Below, in pieces: positions 1 through 12,900 of a DNA stretch of 64,000 nt. Each line of letters starts with the position of its first letter. The stretch's first letter is position 1. The stretch is from Valencia hispanica (lineage: Eukaryota > Chordata > Actinopteri > Cyprinodontiformes > Valenciidae). The notes beneath the pieces were generated by a model that saw only the letters and a program-made list of their open reading frames with translations, had not been told where the DNA came from and ran no database searches. Made by a program: the position numbers and the translations under genes. The DNA lies in the NCBI GenBank assembly GCA_963556495.2, contig OY747703.1, positions 32,938,296 to 33,002,295 of the forward strand. The letters are read 5' to 3'.

Positions 1-2057
1 ACCTGCAGATGGGAGCCAGACAAGATCTGACTCGCTTTTCTACAAGGGTGTACCATTTTTATTTCCAAAAGAACAAAGAACATATCACATGACTCCTCTC
101 TCCTCCTTCTACATCTTGACAGGTCATTTATTTTCTCCAGGTCTCCTGACCGTACCAGGAACTAGAGTTATAACTGATCCTCCCTGCTTTCAGTTCATTT
201 CTTTACTCAAGAGTTTGTTTACTTAAAACCTTAAACCCTATAAAATACTGGTAACAGAGTCATGTTTTACTACCCTGAATAATATAAACAGGCCTATTAC
301 TTCTAAAGCTTAAAAAAGATATAATTAAAACATATGTACTGCATTATAAAAAATAGCCCCAAAAAAGTAGAATACAACAGTACCCAACACTTCAACACTG
401 CAGTCATAAGTTTCTTTCTCTTGATAGATAAGTATTTTTAATAAATTTAGGGGGGGGAGAAAAAGAAAATTATAGTCCAAGTTTATTTTCATGGTTTTTG
501 CACAATTAACGGAAGTTATTATTTTACATTGCCTTTACATCAGCTTAAATTCTGATCCACTTTTGGGTCATTCGGCTCTAATGAAATATGACCAGAATGA
601 CTCTCAGCCACCTCCCGTTGACCAATATTTGCATTTCCCTTCACTAGACATTGGTAAATTGTAGAAATTACAGTAAATTGTTGGTTTTCAGTGCTGCCAA
701 CATTGTAAACAAAACTTTAATTGCTGCTCTCGTCAGAAACTAGCTTATCTTGTAACTTGCCACCATCAGTTATTTCCATTTTATGAACTGACCTTATGTG
801 TCTGCCTCTATGTAAGAAGCATATAATCATTTTTAAGAGGCCAACAGTGTTCAAGTTATCCAACTACTGCTTTAAATCCTGCAGCACAATAACAGGATAC
901 AATCCAATGTGATAAACGTAACATTTTATTCCTGTAAAATGCTAATTCAGAATATATGGAATAAATGTGTCCCCCTTTTGTTTTAATGTGAAATGAAGGT
1001 GTGTCAATTATGAATACAAGGTTTGAACAAGAGAGAAGCTTTGACATGTTTAAAACTGGAGAGTGGGATAAGGGATTTACAAGACAAATACAGAAAAGGT
1101 CACACATCCTAATATTTCACTGGACGGGCTTTAACTTTAAAGTTTGGCCTGCATTCGCTGTGGCATCTTTTCAATAGGCTTCTCCAGTGTGACAACATTT
1201 ACTTCTGTCCAGAGTTGCATTCATGACTTCTCATATTCCTTAACCACTCTTGCATATTTTGAGGCCGGAGAATTCTGTCATTGTTTTGCGCAGATAATGG
1301 TTCCCCACTGTGTTTTTTTTTTACTTAATGCATGCAACCTGACCCTTGTGAAACAGATTAACGTCTTTTGCGTAGCTACAGGATTTGTTTTCTGAAAAAA
1401 TTGTTTAAGAAATTAGAAGCTACTGTCTGCATCAGTTAGGGTTAACTTGTTGCCAGCTGAAACACAATCAACCATGTAGTGGTTATCCAGTGGGATCGAG
1501 GTGGGGACTTTCTTTTGTTAACGGAGTGTATGATGTCAGGTGGATATAGTGTAGATAAGTCTGAAAAAAGAAAAGTTAAAGACGATGAAATCTAAATGTT
1601 TGAAAAAGACTAGACATAGGGGGACATGAAGAGGTGGCAGCAGAGTGTGGGTGAAGAGAAAGAACAAGTTGACAGTAAAGTAAAACTCATGATAAAGAGC
1701 AGTGGGGGTGGATGAACGAGATGAAAGACATGAAGCACGGAGTTACAAAGAAAGGCGATGAAAATCAAAAAGATGACTGGATGGGAAAGTCTGTATGAGA
1801 GCAAGTGGAGGAGATGCCACAGTGAGGCTTTTGCTGTGGTGTGAATAAAAATGCTGCCTTTGCTAAATAAATTTTGAATGCTACCATAAAACTCTTCCTC
1901 CATTACAAAGCTACTCTGTTGATGTGAGTATGCTTCAAGGCCAAGTTTTCATATCTCTGTCAGCGGCACATGATAGATGTTTATATCTTAATGTTTACTT
2001 TTGTGTAGCCAAACATCTCTTGATTTCTTGGTAGCCATGTGCAATCACAGAAAACTT
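1..2057. other. rptor intron, no recognised gene
   Basis: AT-rich intronic sequence upstream of the first rptor exon in the window. I saw no exon-like unit with coding similarity to Raptor and no clear transposon termini. Short open frames here lack any recognisable domain. Confidence 0.5.
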
Positions 2058-2713
2058 CTCTTTAAGCTAAGTGGAATTTATTAAGAAAATAGATCAACCT
2101 TACAGCCAAAACATTTAATCAATAATTCCCATCTATTCTAAAGCATGCAATCAACTACCACAGATCTTAGAAAACCAATAATATGTGAAAATTAATCAAC
2201 ACAATTAACACAAAGGGGATCAGGGACAAACAGACAGCTCCCCTTTTGCAGGGGAGGGGAGGTGACGTTTTGTTCTGAAAGGGAGGTGGCCCTCACTCCA
2301 GGGGACAAAGGGTCATAAACTTTGCTCTGGGCCAAGATTTAGGACAGCACATGGAGTGTAAGGAGACAAAGGACCATAAAACTAGCTTTGGCTAAAATGG
2401 GGCAGGGCACATGGTGTGAACTGTCCCATGGAAGGCCAAAGCTTTTACTAACAAAGAAGAATGGGGTTAACCTTTCGGCAGGTTGGACCGAGTCCGACTC
2501 TGCCGACCAGGTGATCAGAAAGCAAAAGAGAGAGAGTAGAACGAGGAAAAGAGAGAGAAAAAGAGTGGGATCCACTCAGGATAAAAAAACAGTTTAAAAC
2601 ACAGCAAATAATATAGCTCACAAACGTATTCGTCCAACGACGCTAAATGAGCCAACAGGTTCCGCGCTTAAAAACACTTGAAAACCAACAATGAACGAGA
2701 TCTAACTCGTTAA
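2058..2713 (-). repeat. interspersed repeat, copy A (uninterrupted)
   Basis: Read on the minus strand this stretch matches 23249-26196 after removal of two insertions there. Shared blocks include TTAACGAGTTAGATCTCG at one end and TTTCTTAATAAATTCC at the other. It has an AATAAA-like end and no long open frame; it could be a solo LTR or another non-coding element. Family not identified. Confidence 0.7.
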
Positions 2714-3194
2714 AGCTACATTGTGTTTTTTTTTTTGTTAATTCTTAGCAAAAACCCCTTTGTTTTTTCAAAAATATGTCCTCATTCATGTGTAATTACT
2801 TCCACCTGCTAATGAAAGTATTCTCATAAGTGTAGAATCTGCTATTCAGAATACATACGCGCGAGTTGTGCAAATGGCTGAATCAATGTTGAGCCTCCAT
2901 CTTTGAAATACATTCACCACCAAGGGACATTCCTGGAAATTCTAGCTCCGCCTTTCGTGCTTTGGCTACACTCAGTTGCACCGTGATGAATGCCAGAGGG
3001 AGATTGTCTACTCGCGATGTGGCAGACGTCTGACTATATAACTAAATGCAATGTAGTTTTCTAAAGTAACCTCATCACTGGAAGGAACACTGGACGAAGT
3101 CGTAGTACTGGAAGCCATGTTAACCTTGGCATGAAACGGCCACTGTAGGAGTTAAAACGCGCTCAGAATGGGGGGGGGGGGTGAGGTGGGGCTA

Positions 3195-4015
3195 GAACGT
3201 AGCACACTTTCAACAACAAGGTAATTCATGGTGCTTTACATGATTAAGTGGTAAAATAAAAATAGCAGTGAAACACAGACAAAGCATATAAAGTAAAAAC
3301 AGCAATAAAGCAAGAAGCATACACAAAATATATAATATGTCAAAGCATTACTCAAATGCAGCTCTAAACAGATACATTTTTAGTTGTGATTTTAAAAGAA
3401 CTCAGTGTTTCAGCAGCTTTACAGTTTTCTGGAAGTTTGTTCCAGATTAGAGGAGCTTAGAAACTGAAAGCTGCTTCTCCATGTTTGGTTCTAATTCTAG
3501 GGATGCTGAGTAGACTGGACTTAGAGGACCTGAGTGTTCTGGTGGGTTGGTATTTTAACAGTAGATCTTCAACATATTTTGGTGCTAAGCCATTCAATGA
3601 TTTATGAACTAGTAAAAGTATTTAGAATTCTATTCTCTAAACTTCAGGGAGCCAGTGTAATGACTTTAGAACTGGGGTGATGTGCTCTACTTTCCTGGTT
3701 CTAGTGAGGAACACGAGCAGCAGCGTTCTGGATCAGCTGAAGCTGTCTAATTGACTTTTTAGGCAGACCTGTGAAGACGCTGTTGCAGTAATCAATACGA
3801 CTAAAGATAAACGCATGGATGAGTTTTTCGAGGTCCTGTTAAGACATTAGTGCTTTATTCCTAGAAATGTTCTTCAGGTGATAGAAGGCTGACCTTGTTA
3901 TTGCCTTTATGTGACCCTGGAGGTTCAGGTCTGAGTCCATAACTACACCTAGATTTCGGGCCTGATCATTAAGAAGCTCTTTTAGCCTCCACTTGTTGCC
4001 TGTATTAATGGCAGT
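3195..4015 (-). mobile_element. L2-type LINE 3' fragment
   Basis: Closely similar to 41510-42320, which continues into a readable L2 reverse transcriptase. Shared blocks include GTTCCAGATTAGAGGAGC, GGTTCTAGTGAGGAACACG and TAGATTTCGGGCCTGATCA. Only the 3' part of the element remains. Confidence 0.7.
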
Positions 4016-5925
4016 GTGTGCAAACCTGGTAAAGACCTACAGAAAACGTTTGACCTTGGAAGTATAGAGGTGAACTTTTGTTATTGACCAAATAGTTATT
4101 TTCGGCACCATTACACAAATACATTCTTTAAAAATCATGCAATGTGATTTCCTGGATGTTTTTCACATTCTGTCTCTCACCGTTGAAGTGTACCTATGAT
4201 AAAACTTACAGACCTCTCTCATCTTTTTAAGTGGGACAGCTTGCACTGTCGGTGGCTGCCAAATACTTTTTTTGACCCCGTGTGGATTAGAGAAAACCCG
4301 CAATGATTTTCAACTTGCAAACCCAATTCGTCTTTTTAAAACTCACCCTGAAAAGAGAACAATTCAGTTGCATCCTTAAAGATTTAAAACGTATAACATT
4401 TGTCCTAATGATGAAAGTGTGGCACCTTTACTTGAACAACAAATGTATGTATAGTTTCTGCTACGTAATGCGGCACGTATTTCACTACGGATCTACTATG
4501 TGTAGTAGACACTCATCTATCACCTGAGGGTCTCATTATACATTACGTTAGCTGCTGACACACAGCCCAGGAAAGAGCAGTGTGAGCAGACTTTTACCTT
4601 GACATAACCCTCACATTCACACTCATTTTCCCTCTCGGCTTGGAAAATACGCCAGTCTTCCTGCTCAACCTGACTCCTCTCTTACTTAGCTAGGAACCAA
4701 AAAGTCCCAGAGAAATTCCCAAATTTATTTAGTCAGTGACCAGACTCTGAGATGTTTGAATGTACATTTGTTTCAAAGCCACATTTACACACACATTTCA
4801 GGTTCTTACAAGAATATTGATAGGTTGTAGCAGTAGTGTAGTCAAGTGGTATTAAAGCTGTTTATTGGGACTCTTTAGCATTCGGTGGGTGTGAGAGGCT
4901 TTGCAGCAGAAATGTGCTTAATAAGCACACATGGGCACCCATCATTAGAAACCACACACATGCAGCTTAACCACTGTTGTTTATTTATTCTAATTTATTT
5001 TAATGTATGACTTTAATATATTCCTCTGGACATGTGCTATATTTTACACTGTAGCTCCACTGTAGCTTGTTCTGTTCACTCAAAGATAGACACCTACTCT
5101 ATGGGGTCTCTTTTGTTATGCAAGAATTAATCAAGTTATTTTTTTTTATGTTGTCCCCTTGCTCAACAGATGTGATTAGATGTAATTACATGAAGTGATT
5201 TTGATACCTTGAGTCATTTTCTACATAACCTCCTGAGTGTTGGTGCAGCAAAGTTAGGTTTAAAACTGGTATTAAGTAAAGTATGACCGCTTAACATATT
5301 TAGTCAGAGCAGGGAAAAGGGAGAACAGCATAGTCTGTTCTATGATTTTATGTTTTAGGACAATAAAACGGTATCAACCGGTCGAGATGTAATATAAAAT
5401 AAAAAACGTAAAATACAGAAATTGTGTGAAATGTATAGATCCATCTTTTATTAAAAAGTATGAAATGTGAAATAAAAAAGATGACATCTTTATATGCTTA
5501 AAAGCAGGAATTGGATTAAGCTGTTTAAAAATTATATCCCTTTATTATTTATTAAGCACAATCTTCATGTCTTATTTTATCTTAACTTAATACATTTTTG
5601 CATCATTACTGCTTGTTTTACAAGTATATTACCTAAATAACCACATACATCTGTAATTTCTCATATAACACATTTATAAACACTTTCCTACACAGGTATT
5701 TACATAAACAAAAATGTGTACATGTATAAACTCAATAAGAGATCTTTTAATTTGACCAGCCTGTTTTTTATGATCAACATCACATTTGGACTAGGAATGA
5801 TTAAAGTTTGTTTTTTTCTAGGGCATTTCGTTGTAGTGTTTTGCTGCTGTTTGAAATTAGTGACCTTCTGTTATTTTTTTTGTAAAAAAAACCTTGCATT
5901 TGACTCTGATATACGTTGGTATGTA
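4016..5925. other. rptor intron, no recognised gene
   Basis: AT-rich non-coding sequence. No splice-flanked coding unit and no clear repeat termini were recognised. Confidence 0.45.
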
Positions 5926-6140
5926 GTTTAATCCACGTTCAACTTGGCTTAAAAAAAACCTCAAAATTACGACGCCTCCACCGCTGTGCTTGACAGCTGT
6001 TATTGCTGTTTGCACTGATATGTTGTGTTTGGCTGTTGCCAAACATGGAGCTGTTCCATTCAAACAAATTATTATTTTTTTTCAAGCGCTGTTGAGCCAG
6101 AACTTGAAGATACCATCCTCTGACTGCTGCTTCCTGGAAC
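5926..6140 (-). mobile_element. Tc1-like transposon fragment (probable)
   Basis: CGCCTCCACCGCTGTGCTTG followed by GTTTGGCTGTTGCCAAACAT resembles the minus strand of a widespread fish Tc1-like transposase region encoding KHSGGG. Short and decayed. Confidence 0.4.
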
Positions 6141-6881
6141 ATTGTCAGAGTTGGGAGGAGTCTAATGAATTGATAGTTTCAAGTTTATTCTCCCAGCTTT
6201 ATGTAGTTAACCCAACAAAGAATGAAGAGCACCTTATGCATTAGGTTGTGGAATGGCTTTTTTGTGTGTTTTTCTTGTTTACTGTTTTTTTAATGAACAG
6301 ATCGTTTTGGGGGTTTCGCAGCTTATGTTTTAGGAAAATAAGTTGGTACCATAAAATATTGTGGAAATATTAGTTTGTACTTGGATACAACCTTAATTTT
6401 TGGTGATAAATAATACCATCAAGAATGACAAAAAAATAATAATTTTCTCTGGTAACTCTCCCTGCAGTTAAGATGTGACACTCAATACAAATGAGTTACA
6501 ATTATTTTCGGTCATTTAAGCTACACATTTGGTTTTATTACTTTCAACAGACTTTCATCATGTCTCATGGATAAAAAGCAAAACATTTTAGAGGTCTATT
6601 GAGTTACTTTGTCAAATACGCCTCACTGATAAACTAATTATCCATGGAAGACTTGTTGCTCTTGTAAAGCAGAAAACACATAAGCATCATTTATTATTAT
6701 TTGACACTAATCTCTTGTAAAGAAAAACTGCTTTCAGACAGAATGTGAATCCAGTGTTAAAATTGAAGTAAAACTTTTCGCAGAAAGTCACAGGATTACG
6801 GCACACCTAATGTCTTTCAGCTGTTATTCTGTATTTTTATGGAAGATTTATTTGTGTCTTTCTTGCGTTACATCATCCCAG
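6141..6881. other. rptor intron, no recognised gene
   Basis: AT-rich intronic sequence before exon a. Nothing else recognised. Confidence 0.45.
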
Positions 6882-6987
6882 ATCCCTGAGGAGCATGACA
6901 TGGAGAGCCAGGTGAGGATGGAGCGGCAGTGGAGGTTCCTGAGAAACGCTCGCGTAAGAAGACAGAGTCGAGTTATTACACAAAGGG
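6882..6987 (+). CDS. rptor: rptor coding exon a (pre-propeller linker)
   Basis: The exon is 106 nt. It follows the acceptor ATCCCAG and ends at the donor GTGAGC, phase 0 in and phase 1 out. It encodes [10 protein letters not shown] through [12 protein letters not shown], the basic linker before the WD40 domain. Upstream rptor exons are not in the window. Confidence 0.93.
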
Positions 6988-9900
6988 GTGAGCATCACAA
7001 ACAAATGACACATGCAAAAATGTTTTATTTTAAGCCACTTACAGCAAATAGGCTACTGATTTACGAAATTTCATTCACTATTTTTCAGGTTGAGGATAAG
7101 ATTTGAAAAAAATATAAAAAATTTGAATTGGAAAAGTTTTTAGGTTTATTCCAATTTCTAGGTGAAAATCTAAATTCCTACAAGTTTTTTGGGGTTTTTT
7201 TTGTTTATAATTTTGTACACTGTTACCAGTACAGTCATTAGGCATCTGAGCATTTTGATCATATCCTTTTAATGCGTATTTTCCAACTTCAAGATAAATA
7301 AACCTGAATGGGTCTTTCATTTAAGCATATCAGGTGATGGAGGGTGTGTTCTTAATAGATCAGTACCTTATATCAAGGTGTCCATGAATATTAGGAAGCT
7401 TCTATTCCTCGGACAAAATGGACCCAAAAAAGAGATTTAACCAACTCTGAAAACTCAAAAATAGCATAAGGTCTATCAGAGTGATGTAGCGCTTCTGAAA
7501 TTGCTGAAATATCTGGTGGTGATCACAGATCCATCATTTTCTGGCAAATAGTAAACAGGGTTCCAAGAAAAAATAATACACAAATTATCTGAGAATTATT
7601 TCTACATGACCAAGGTAAGGTAGGCTGAAACCTGACCACCACTGAATAAGATAAGTTGAAATATCAACACTGGGCAAAAAAGTATCTGAAGAAATATTTT
7701 TCAATGGTTCTATGGACTGAAGCGAAGTGAGTAACTATGAAATGACCAGTTGAATGGGCTCTGGCTGGATCAGTTACAGGGATACAGCTTCATTTAGACT
7801 CAGACTAAGTGGGGTAGCTAAACTGGGAAGGTGCTATTATGATCAAGAAATATACAGAGTGAATAAATGGAAGCTGGCTATATTACAGATGAAAGATGTC
7901 TGAGTTGTTGTTGCTCATTAAACATTTATAGCTGAGTCCATAAGTCCTTGTCTCACATCCAGCTGTACATAGATACCAAAGATCAGAGTGCTTCTCATTT
8001 TGTCTAAAATTACTTGAGCAAGACTTTATTGAATATGTATCAGCTTTTGTTTGATGGTACCTAAAAAAACAAGAAACAACTACTATGCAGGGAACCTGAC
8101 TTTTTAACTGAGGTACAGGGTTTCCACAAACGTATGTTTTCTGACTGTTTTTTATTATTTAAATTTTTTGTTTGCCAACACACTTGTCTCTGCAGAATGG
8201 GCTTGAGGTAAAAAATATAGACAAGTGCATTTAAAAGCAGCAGTAAACACAGAAGCAACACTGCAGATATCTCCTCATGAACTTCATCAGTGATTTACTG
8301 AGCTTCATGTCTCACATCTGCCTAAAAAAAGTCAGAAGATGTGACAACACGGCCAATTGTGTCAGATAATTCGCAGCAGCGAGAGGATAAAAAAAAAAAA
8401 AAACATTTCGCAGCTGGAAACATCCTGCTCTGAGTCACAGGACTCCCCTCACACCCAGACACATACACATACACACATAGAGCCTGGAGTGGCAGCATAT
8501 TCACAGAATCCTCCTGTGAAGTTAGAGTGCTTTCAAACAGAATAACTAACAAACCCAACGTCACTGGCAGCCCCCTGCAACACACACACACAGAGTCACG
8601 AGGCAATTGGCGTCAGAGTTGAGTTTTGCTCACGTATACACCTCTCCCTCTCTCTCTTAACTGCCCGTTCAGTCATTGAACATTGAATTCCCCCCCCCCC
8701 AGTTTTTTTTTTTTTTTTTAAGTGTAAGGGTTGCCCTTATTCAGTCGGCTTCCTCCTGAGAGAGACGAGACGAGAGGGAGAGGAGTCGGCTTCCTCCTGA
8801 GAGGAGAGGAGAGGAGAGGAGAGGAGAGGAGAGGAGAGGAGAGGAGAGGAGAGGAGAGGAGAGGAGAGGAGAGGAGAGGAGAGGAGAGAGCTAGGAAATA
8901 GTTCAGTATTTGGTTCACCTTTTCACACCTCTAGATCCTCAGCTTTTTTTAACAATGCTCTAGTGATTAAGTTGCCCACATTTTAATCAGAGTTGAACAG
9001 CTTTTTCAGCTGTCACATGAAACTACGGTGAATATTTTACTCATTCTCCATCAAATTATGTATAATCTTCTCAATAATCAGTACGAAAGTTTTACTGGCA
9101 TTGCAACAATTAAACCCTTCTTGCCATCACCCTAATCTTTCTCTCCATCCACTGATTCTCTATTAGATTTAAGTCAGGACTCTGGCTGGTCAAAGTTGTG
9201 ACCTTTCAGGTCATTATGCGTCCCCTTTGGCTTCACTAAAGTTTGTATATAATATTAAACCTAAGAATAACTACATTTTTGCCATTCAGAAACAAGGAGA
9301 TACTTTCTCTCATTTGTTTGGGCTGGTCGGCAGTCCATCACAGGGCAACATAAAGACACATAGGACAAACAAACTTGCATGCACACACTACCACCTAAGG
9401 ACAATTTAGAGAGACTAATCAACCTAACAGTCATGTTTTTGGAATATGGGAGGAACTTGGACCCACACATGCAAACTTCATGCAGAAAGACCTCAGGTAC
9501 GTATTTGAGCCTTGGACCTTGCTGCAAGGCAACAGTGTTACCACCTCCTCTACATTGCAGTCTTGTAAAGCGGTGTACAAAGTAGACCACACTGGCACCT
9601 TCTAGTTACAAAACAGAGCATAGGTAAGTGGTTCCCAGACTATTTCTGCTGGCCCCTCTTTGTTTTGTACACCTGTACATTTGGTTCATTGAACACTGGT
9701 CTCAGAAACATGTTATAGTGCAAGTTTCACAAAGACGTTGTTACTGTAAAATTTGTGGACAAGATCATTGCCCTCTTCCTTCGCAAAGATCTCAGTTAAA
9801 AGGCCCTGGGCAGCACGTTCTCACATGACTGACACTGTATGAAACCATCAATGAGCTTAGTTAAGCATTTGCAGGTGTTTGGTGTAGCAAAACCAAAGGC

Positions 9901-12900
9901 AAGATATGCTTCATCATACGTACTTTCTACTGTTGGTTTAGAAGCATGTTTGTGATGTTTTATCTTCTACTTTGCAAAAATCTGTTAATTATGTTAGCAG
10001 TGTCCAAGCATTTTATTCTATTTTTATCCATTAGGCACGTTTCCACTATCGTAACTTCAGGGTAATTTTACCGGACTTTGATTTATTGAGGTAAATTTGT
10101 TAGCACTGACCACTTCATTAGGTACACTTGTTGAGTTGTTAACATGAAAAGTGACTCAGCTGATCATATGGCAACTGCTCAGTACTCTCGCTCCCACTCC
10201 CGCAAAGTGGGCAAGAGGAGCGCGCTAAGTCGCTCACCCAGTCTGCCAAGTGGGGGTTCCCAGAACCACCCTTGCTGCCTTGTGTTATCATGTGTTGTGA
10301 AAGATATCGGTGCTTTCTATGTATTGAGGTGGGTTTTTAGCACCTAAGCTGTGTCCTCCAATAGGGGAAAGGGCGTAGATGCATTTTTTTATCTCCATCC
10401 CCCTTCCCCTACATATTGTGAATCATTTCTATCTGCTAAAGGGGCGCTGGTAAAGCCGGCTGCCACCACGGTCTTCCAAATCCTGTATTGTGTTTAGGTT
10501 TGTAAGTATTTGTATGCTCTTGGATTGGTTGCACTTGAAACTGAATTTCCCCATGGGGATTATTAAAATATCTCTTATCATACATTTAGGCATCTAGACA
10601 AACCAGGTTAAACCAGGTTTATAGAAAAAGAGGATTTAAGTGCCTCTAAACATAGTGTGGTTGTTTCTGTCAGACAGGCTGGTCTGAATATTTCAGATGA
10701 AACCCTTTCTCTTCGATTCTACATAGAAGGGTCAGAAAAAGAGAAAATATCCAGCATCCAATATCCAGTTGTGTGGATTAAAAAAAAAATTCCCACTGCG
10801 GGAAAAATAAAAGGTTTGATCAAATCCATTTTATTACATTTTACCGACCGTGATTGGCTGATTACAAAGTGCAGCTGAAGCTTGTGGAGCATCATAACCA
10901 ATTAATAGTTCATCAAAATGTATATTTTGTATGATGTACAGCAGTGGTCGCTTTCTAGACGCACTATGCACATTTATAAAAGTCGTTTCCACTTAAAACA
11001 TTTAGAAACAGTTTAATTGCTTCTGTGAGTATCTGAGATTTGAGACCCATGCTACAAAAAAAAACATGTATCCATCTGAGTTTTGAGAACTTTTATCATC
11101 TTTTTGATTTTCTTTTATTACAGGGATTTCCCGTCTAGACGATCAAATATTCATCAACCGTAACCCCGGAGTACCATCTGTTGTGAAGTTTCACCCCTTC
11201 AACACCTGCATTGCTGTGGCCGACAAGGACAGCATCTGGTCAGAATACACCACACACTCAGTCTGAATTCATCATAGCATTCCAAGATTATCTTAAGGAA
11301 TATTATGTGTTTTACATGTCTTAATTGTCTTAAACTGGAGCCTGGTTATGTATGTCTCTACCAGTTTCTGGGACTGGGAGAAGGGCGAGAGGCTGGACTA
11401 CTTCTACAACGGAAACCCTCGTTACACCCGAATCACTGCCATGGAGTACCTGAACGGACACGACTGTTCATTACTGCTCACTGCAACAGGTTTGAAGTAG
11501 TAATTTCCGGAACATTAGCCGTCCTTACTCTATCATACACACACTTCCCTGTATTCATCATCAATATTACAGAGCAATTTTCTTCCTTTTTTGATCTTCA
11601 TAATGCACTTTTCTTTAGATGGCAACTCTACATTGAAACTCATTTGTTGTGTTTATTCATCATAGCATATTTTAAACTAAGAATAAACATTGCCTTTAAT
11701 TGCACACTTCACACTGATAAAATGCTTAGGAACTAATGCTCTTAAATCCAGTCTCATCAAAAAGTAATGTGCACTTACTGAGCTTTTCTCCATCAGTCAT
11801 GCTCTGAAGGATACCATTTCTTATACAGATACCACATTAAAAAAGTAAAGCAATAAGCATAAATCAGGTGGGAACTTTTATGGCTAGTAATAACCTTCTG
11901 GTACAGTAGGAGCCAGTGGACGTTTTATGGTGAGCTCTTAGTCGGATTTGAGCTGCAGAACTTTTTTTAGGACAAGGGTTTAGTCTTGTTTTTCTTCTGC
12001 CTCTCAAGATGTTGCCTTTTAAGATGTTACTCTGCATTACAGTACTTCTCAGATGTTTTTATGCTGTGAGTTTAAAGAAGTTTAGAGAAGCTATTTAAAA
12101 ACTCCTGAAGACTTGATAACACACGGTGGCATTTTAAAATATTATTAGAAGTTAATTTATTTCAGTAATTTACAAAGAAAAATTAAACCAATATTTTACA
12201 TAGTTTCATTACACAAAGAGTAATATATTTAAATGTTTTATTAATGTGCTATTAATGACAATGGCCCATAGCTAATGAAGACTCGAGTACTTTTCTAAAA
12301 AAATGAAATTTGGAAATACAAATAAACTTTATAATACCAAAATGATGATCTATTATCATGGTGAAGACAGCTGTCCAGTGGACAGTTAAACACCCTCTAC
12401 AAAGGGGGGAGTAAGCCACTGGAGCTTATTGCTAAAGAAGCTGTTTAAGTGCTGCATTTAAGCATTGATGGCAAGTTCAGTGAAAGGAAAAACTGAGATC
12501 ATTTAAACTCTTTTGGCTATAGAGAATAGTCCACATATATTTATTTATGCAAAGAAAATTCAAACAATCAAAAAAGTTCAAATACATTTTTGAAAATCTA
12601 TATAAATACGATTTCAGCAGAGACTTTTGAGAACATTTTAAAGCATTCATTGTGTTAGGGAACATTTCTTATGTAATTAGGATTTTATTATTTATTCCCT
12701 GTTTTGGTGAGTGCATCTAGGACAGTAGGTCATTTTGAGAAAACAAAGGCATTCTGTGTGTAAAGTTGTGATAAGTAATGTATCAGACGGCCAGGCAGAC
12801 ATGAGACCTTGTCAGATGGATGCCTGGTTTGCTATCGGAGTTGGCAGGCTCCAGACTGGCAGAAAGAAGACACCCTGGACACCGACATTGAGCTCATGCT

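Noticed and set aside
2339..2597. Overlapping sense and antisense frames near 2400-2590
   Set aside because: They lie inside interspersed repeat copy A, are not preserved in copy B and show no domain.
8718..8918. Minus-strand frame with LLSSP repeats
   Set aside because: Product of the (GAGGA)n array.
11305..11736. 143-codon frame over rptor exon c
   Set aside because: It is a different reading frame from Raptor and runs into intron; the exon is explained by rptor.
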